A stretch of DNA of 64,000 nt from the NCBI GenBank assembly GCA_947475315.1, contig CANJMY010000004.1, positions 19,182 to 83,181 of the forward strand, read 5' to 3'. This document shows positions 63,953 to 64,000 of the stretch, one piece after another. Both the position numbers and the translations under genes were made by a program. Within the stretch, counting starts at the first letter, position 1. Each line of letters opens with the position of its first letter. The stretch is from Pseudomonadota bacterium (GTDB lineage: Bacteria; Myxococcota_A; UBA796; GCA-2862545). The notes under the pieces are model-generated. The model did no database searches, was not told where the DNA came from, and was given only the letters and a program-made list of their open reading frames with translations.

Positions 63953-64000
63953 GCGCCGATCGCGTCATCTCCGTGCGCGGCCTGTCGCTGTGGTACGGCG
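63949..64000 (+). CDS. Start of a second ABC transporter ATPase gene (probable canonical PstB), cut by the window end
   Basis: Begins MSADRVISVRGLSLWYG in the ATGA overlap with the previous gene; only 17 residues are visible. The start IS-VRGLSLWYG matches the N-terminus of PstB-type ATPases. Canonical status is inference. Confidence 0.7.
   Translation, partial: MSADRVISVRGLSLWYG

Overview
This is a 64 kb high-GC chromosomal segment, almost certainly from a Myxococcota (delta-proteobacterial-type) bacterium. Lineage markers are the MopE-type DxDxDG calcium/metal-binding repeat proteins, MYXO-CTERM tails (Cys-rich linker, hydrophobic stretch, Arg cluster), many short-signal lipoproteins, the paired DUF1592/DUF1552 genes and a FYDLN-acid protein. 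No tRNA, rRNA or CRISPR was seen. One insertion sequence (IS630 type) is present.

Layout. 1-9031: mixed accessory metabolism: tail of a DUF4143 ATPase, a secreted metal-binding-repeat protein, acyl-CoA dehydrogenase, an exported SRPBCC protein, an inhibitory-type serpin lipoprotein, a group II truncated hemoglobin, mannose-1-phosphate guanylyltransferase, a luciferase-like monooxygenase and a sterol-desaturase-family hydroxylase. 9176-15025: one 1,949-residue DUF4011 SF1 helicase with a transglutaminase-like N-terminus and a Vsr-like nuclease, a probable anti-phage protein. 15026-26781: two small ORFs, the DUF1592/DUF1552 pair, an ankyrin protein, an exported alpha/beta-hydrolase-like lipoprotein, a second exported SRPBCC protein, a TPR protein, a SulP transporter, a PP2C phosphatase and an M23 peptidase.

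26872-37842 is the core growth block secA - rpsB - tsf - pyrH - frr - uppS - cdsA - rseP - tsaB - an Asd-fold protein, tightly packed and often overlapping by 4 nt; dxr, common between cdsA and rseP, is absent. 38038-43353 holds a two-part surface/outer-membrane protein, truA, a FYDLN protein and a propeller lipoprotein. 43456-48286 is rplM-rpsI, pyrG, hpf and metK, each separated by clear terminators. 48395-57817 is a TCA block: a MYXO-CTERM protein, then sdhCAB leftward and citrate synthase - icd - sucC - sucD rightward from a shared 367-bp region with promoter-like sequences on both strands.

57985-62072 is a cluster of surface lipoproteins interrupted by the IS630 element, and 62286-64000 is the start of a phosphate (pst) transport operon with two consecutive ATPase genes, the first lacking standard Q-loop and H-loop residues.

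Most notable: an in-frame MYXO-CTERM-like sorting signal followed at once by a second signal peptide inside one 856-residue protein; a CG(T/G)ATACG-N8-CGTAC motif found twice in direct repeat upstream of the DUF1592 gene and once upstream of pstA; an aspartate-semialdehyde-dehydrogenase-fold protein with no cysteine at all; and a Mycobacterium Sdh1-like succinate dehydrogenase anchor rich in Cys/His.
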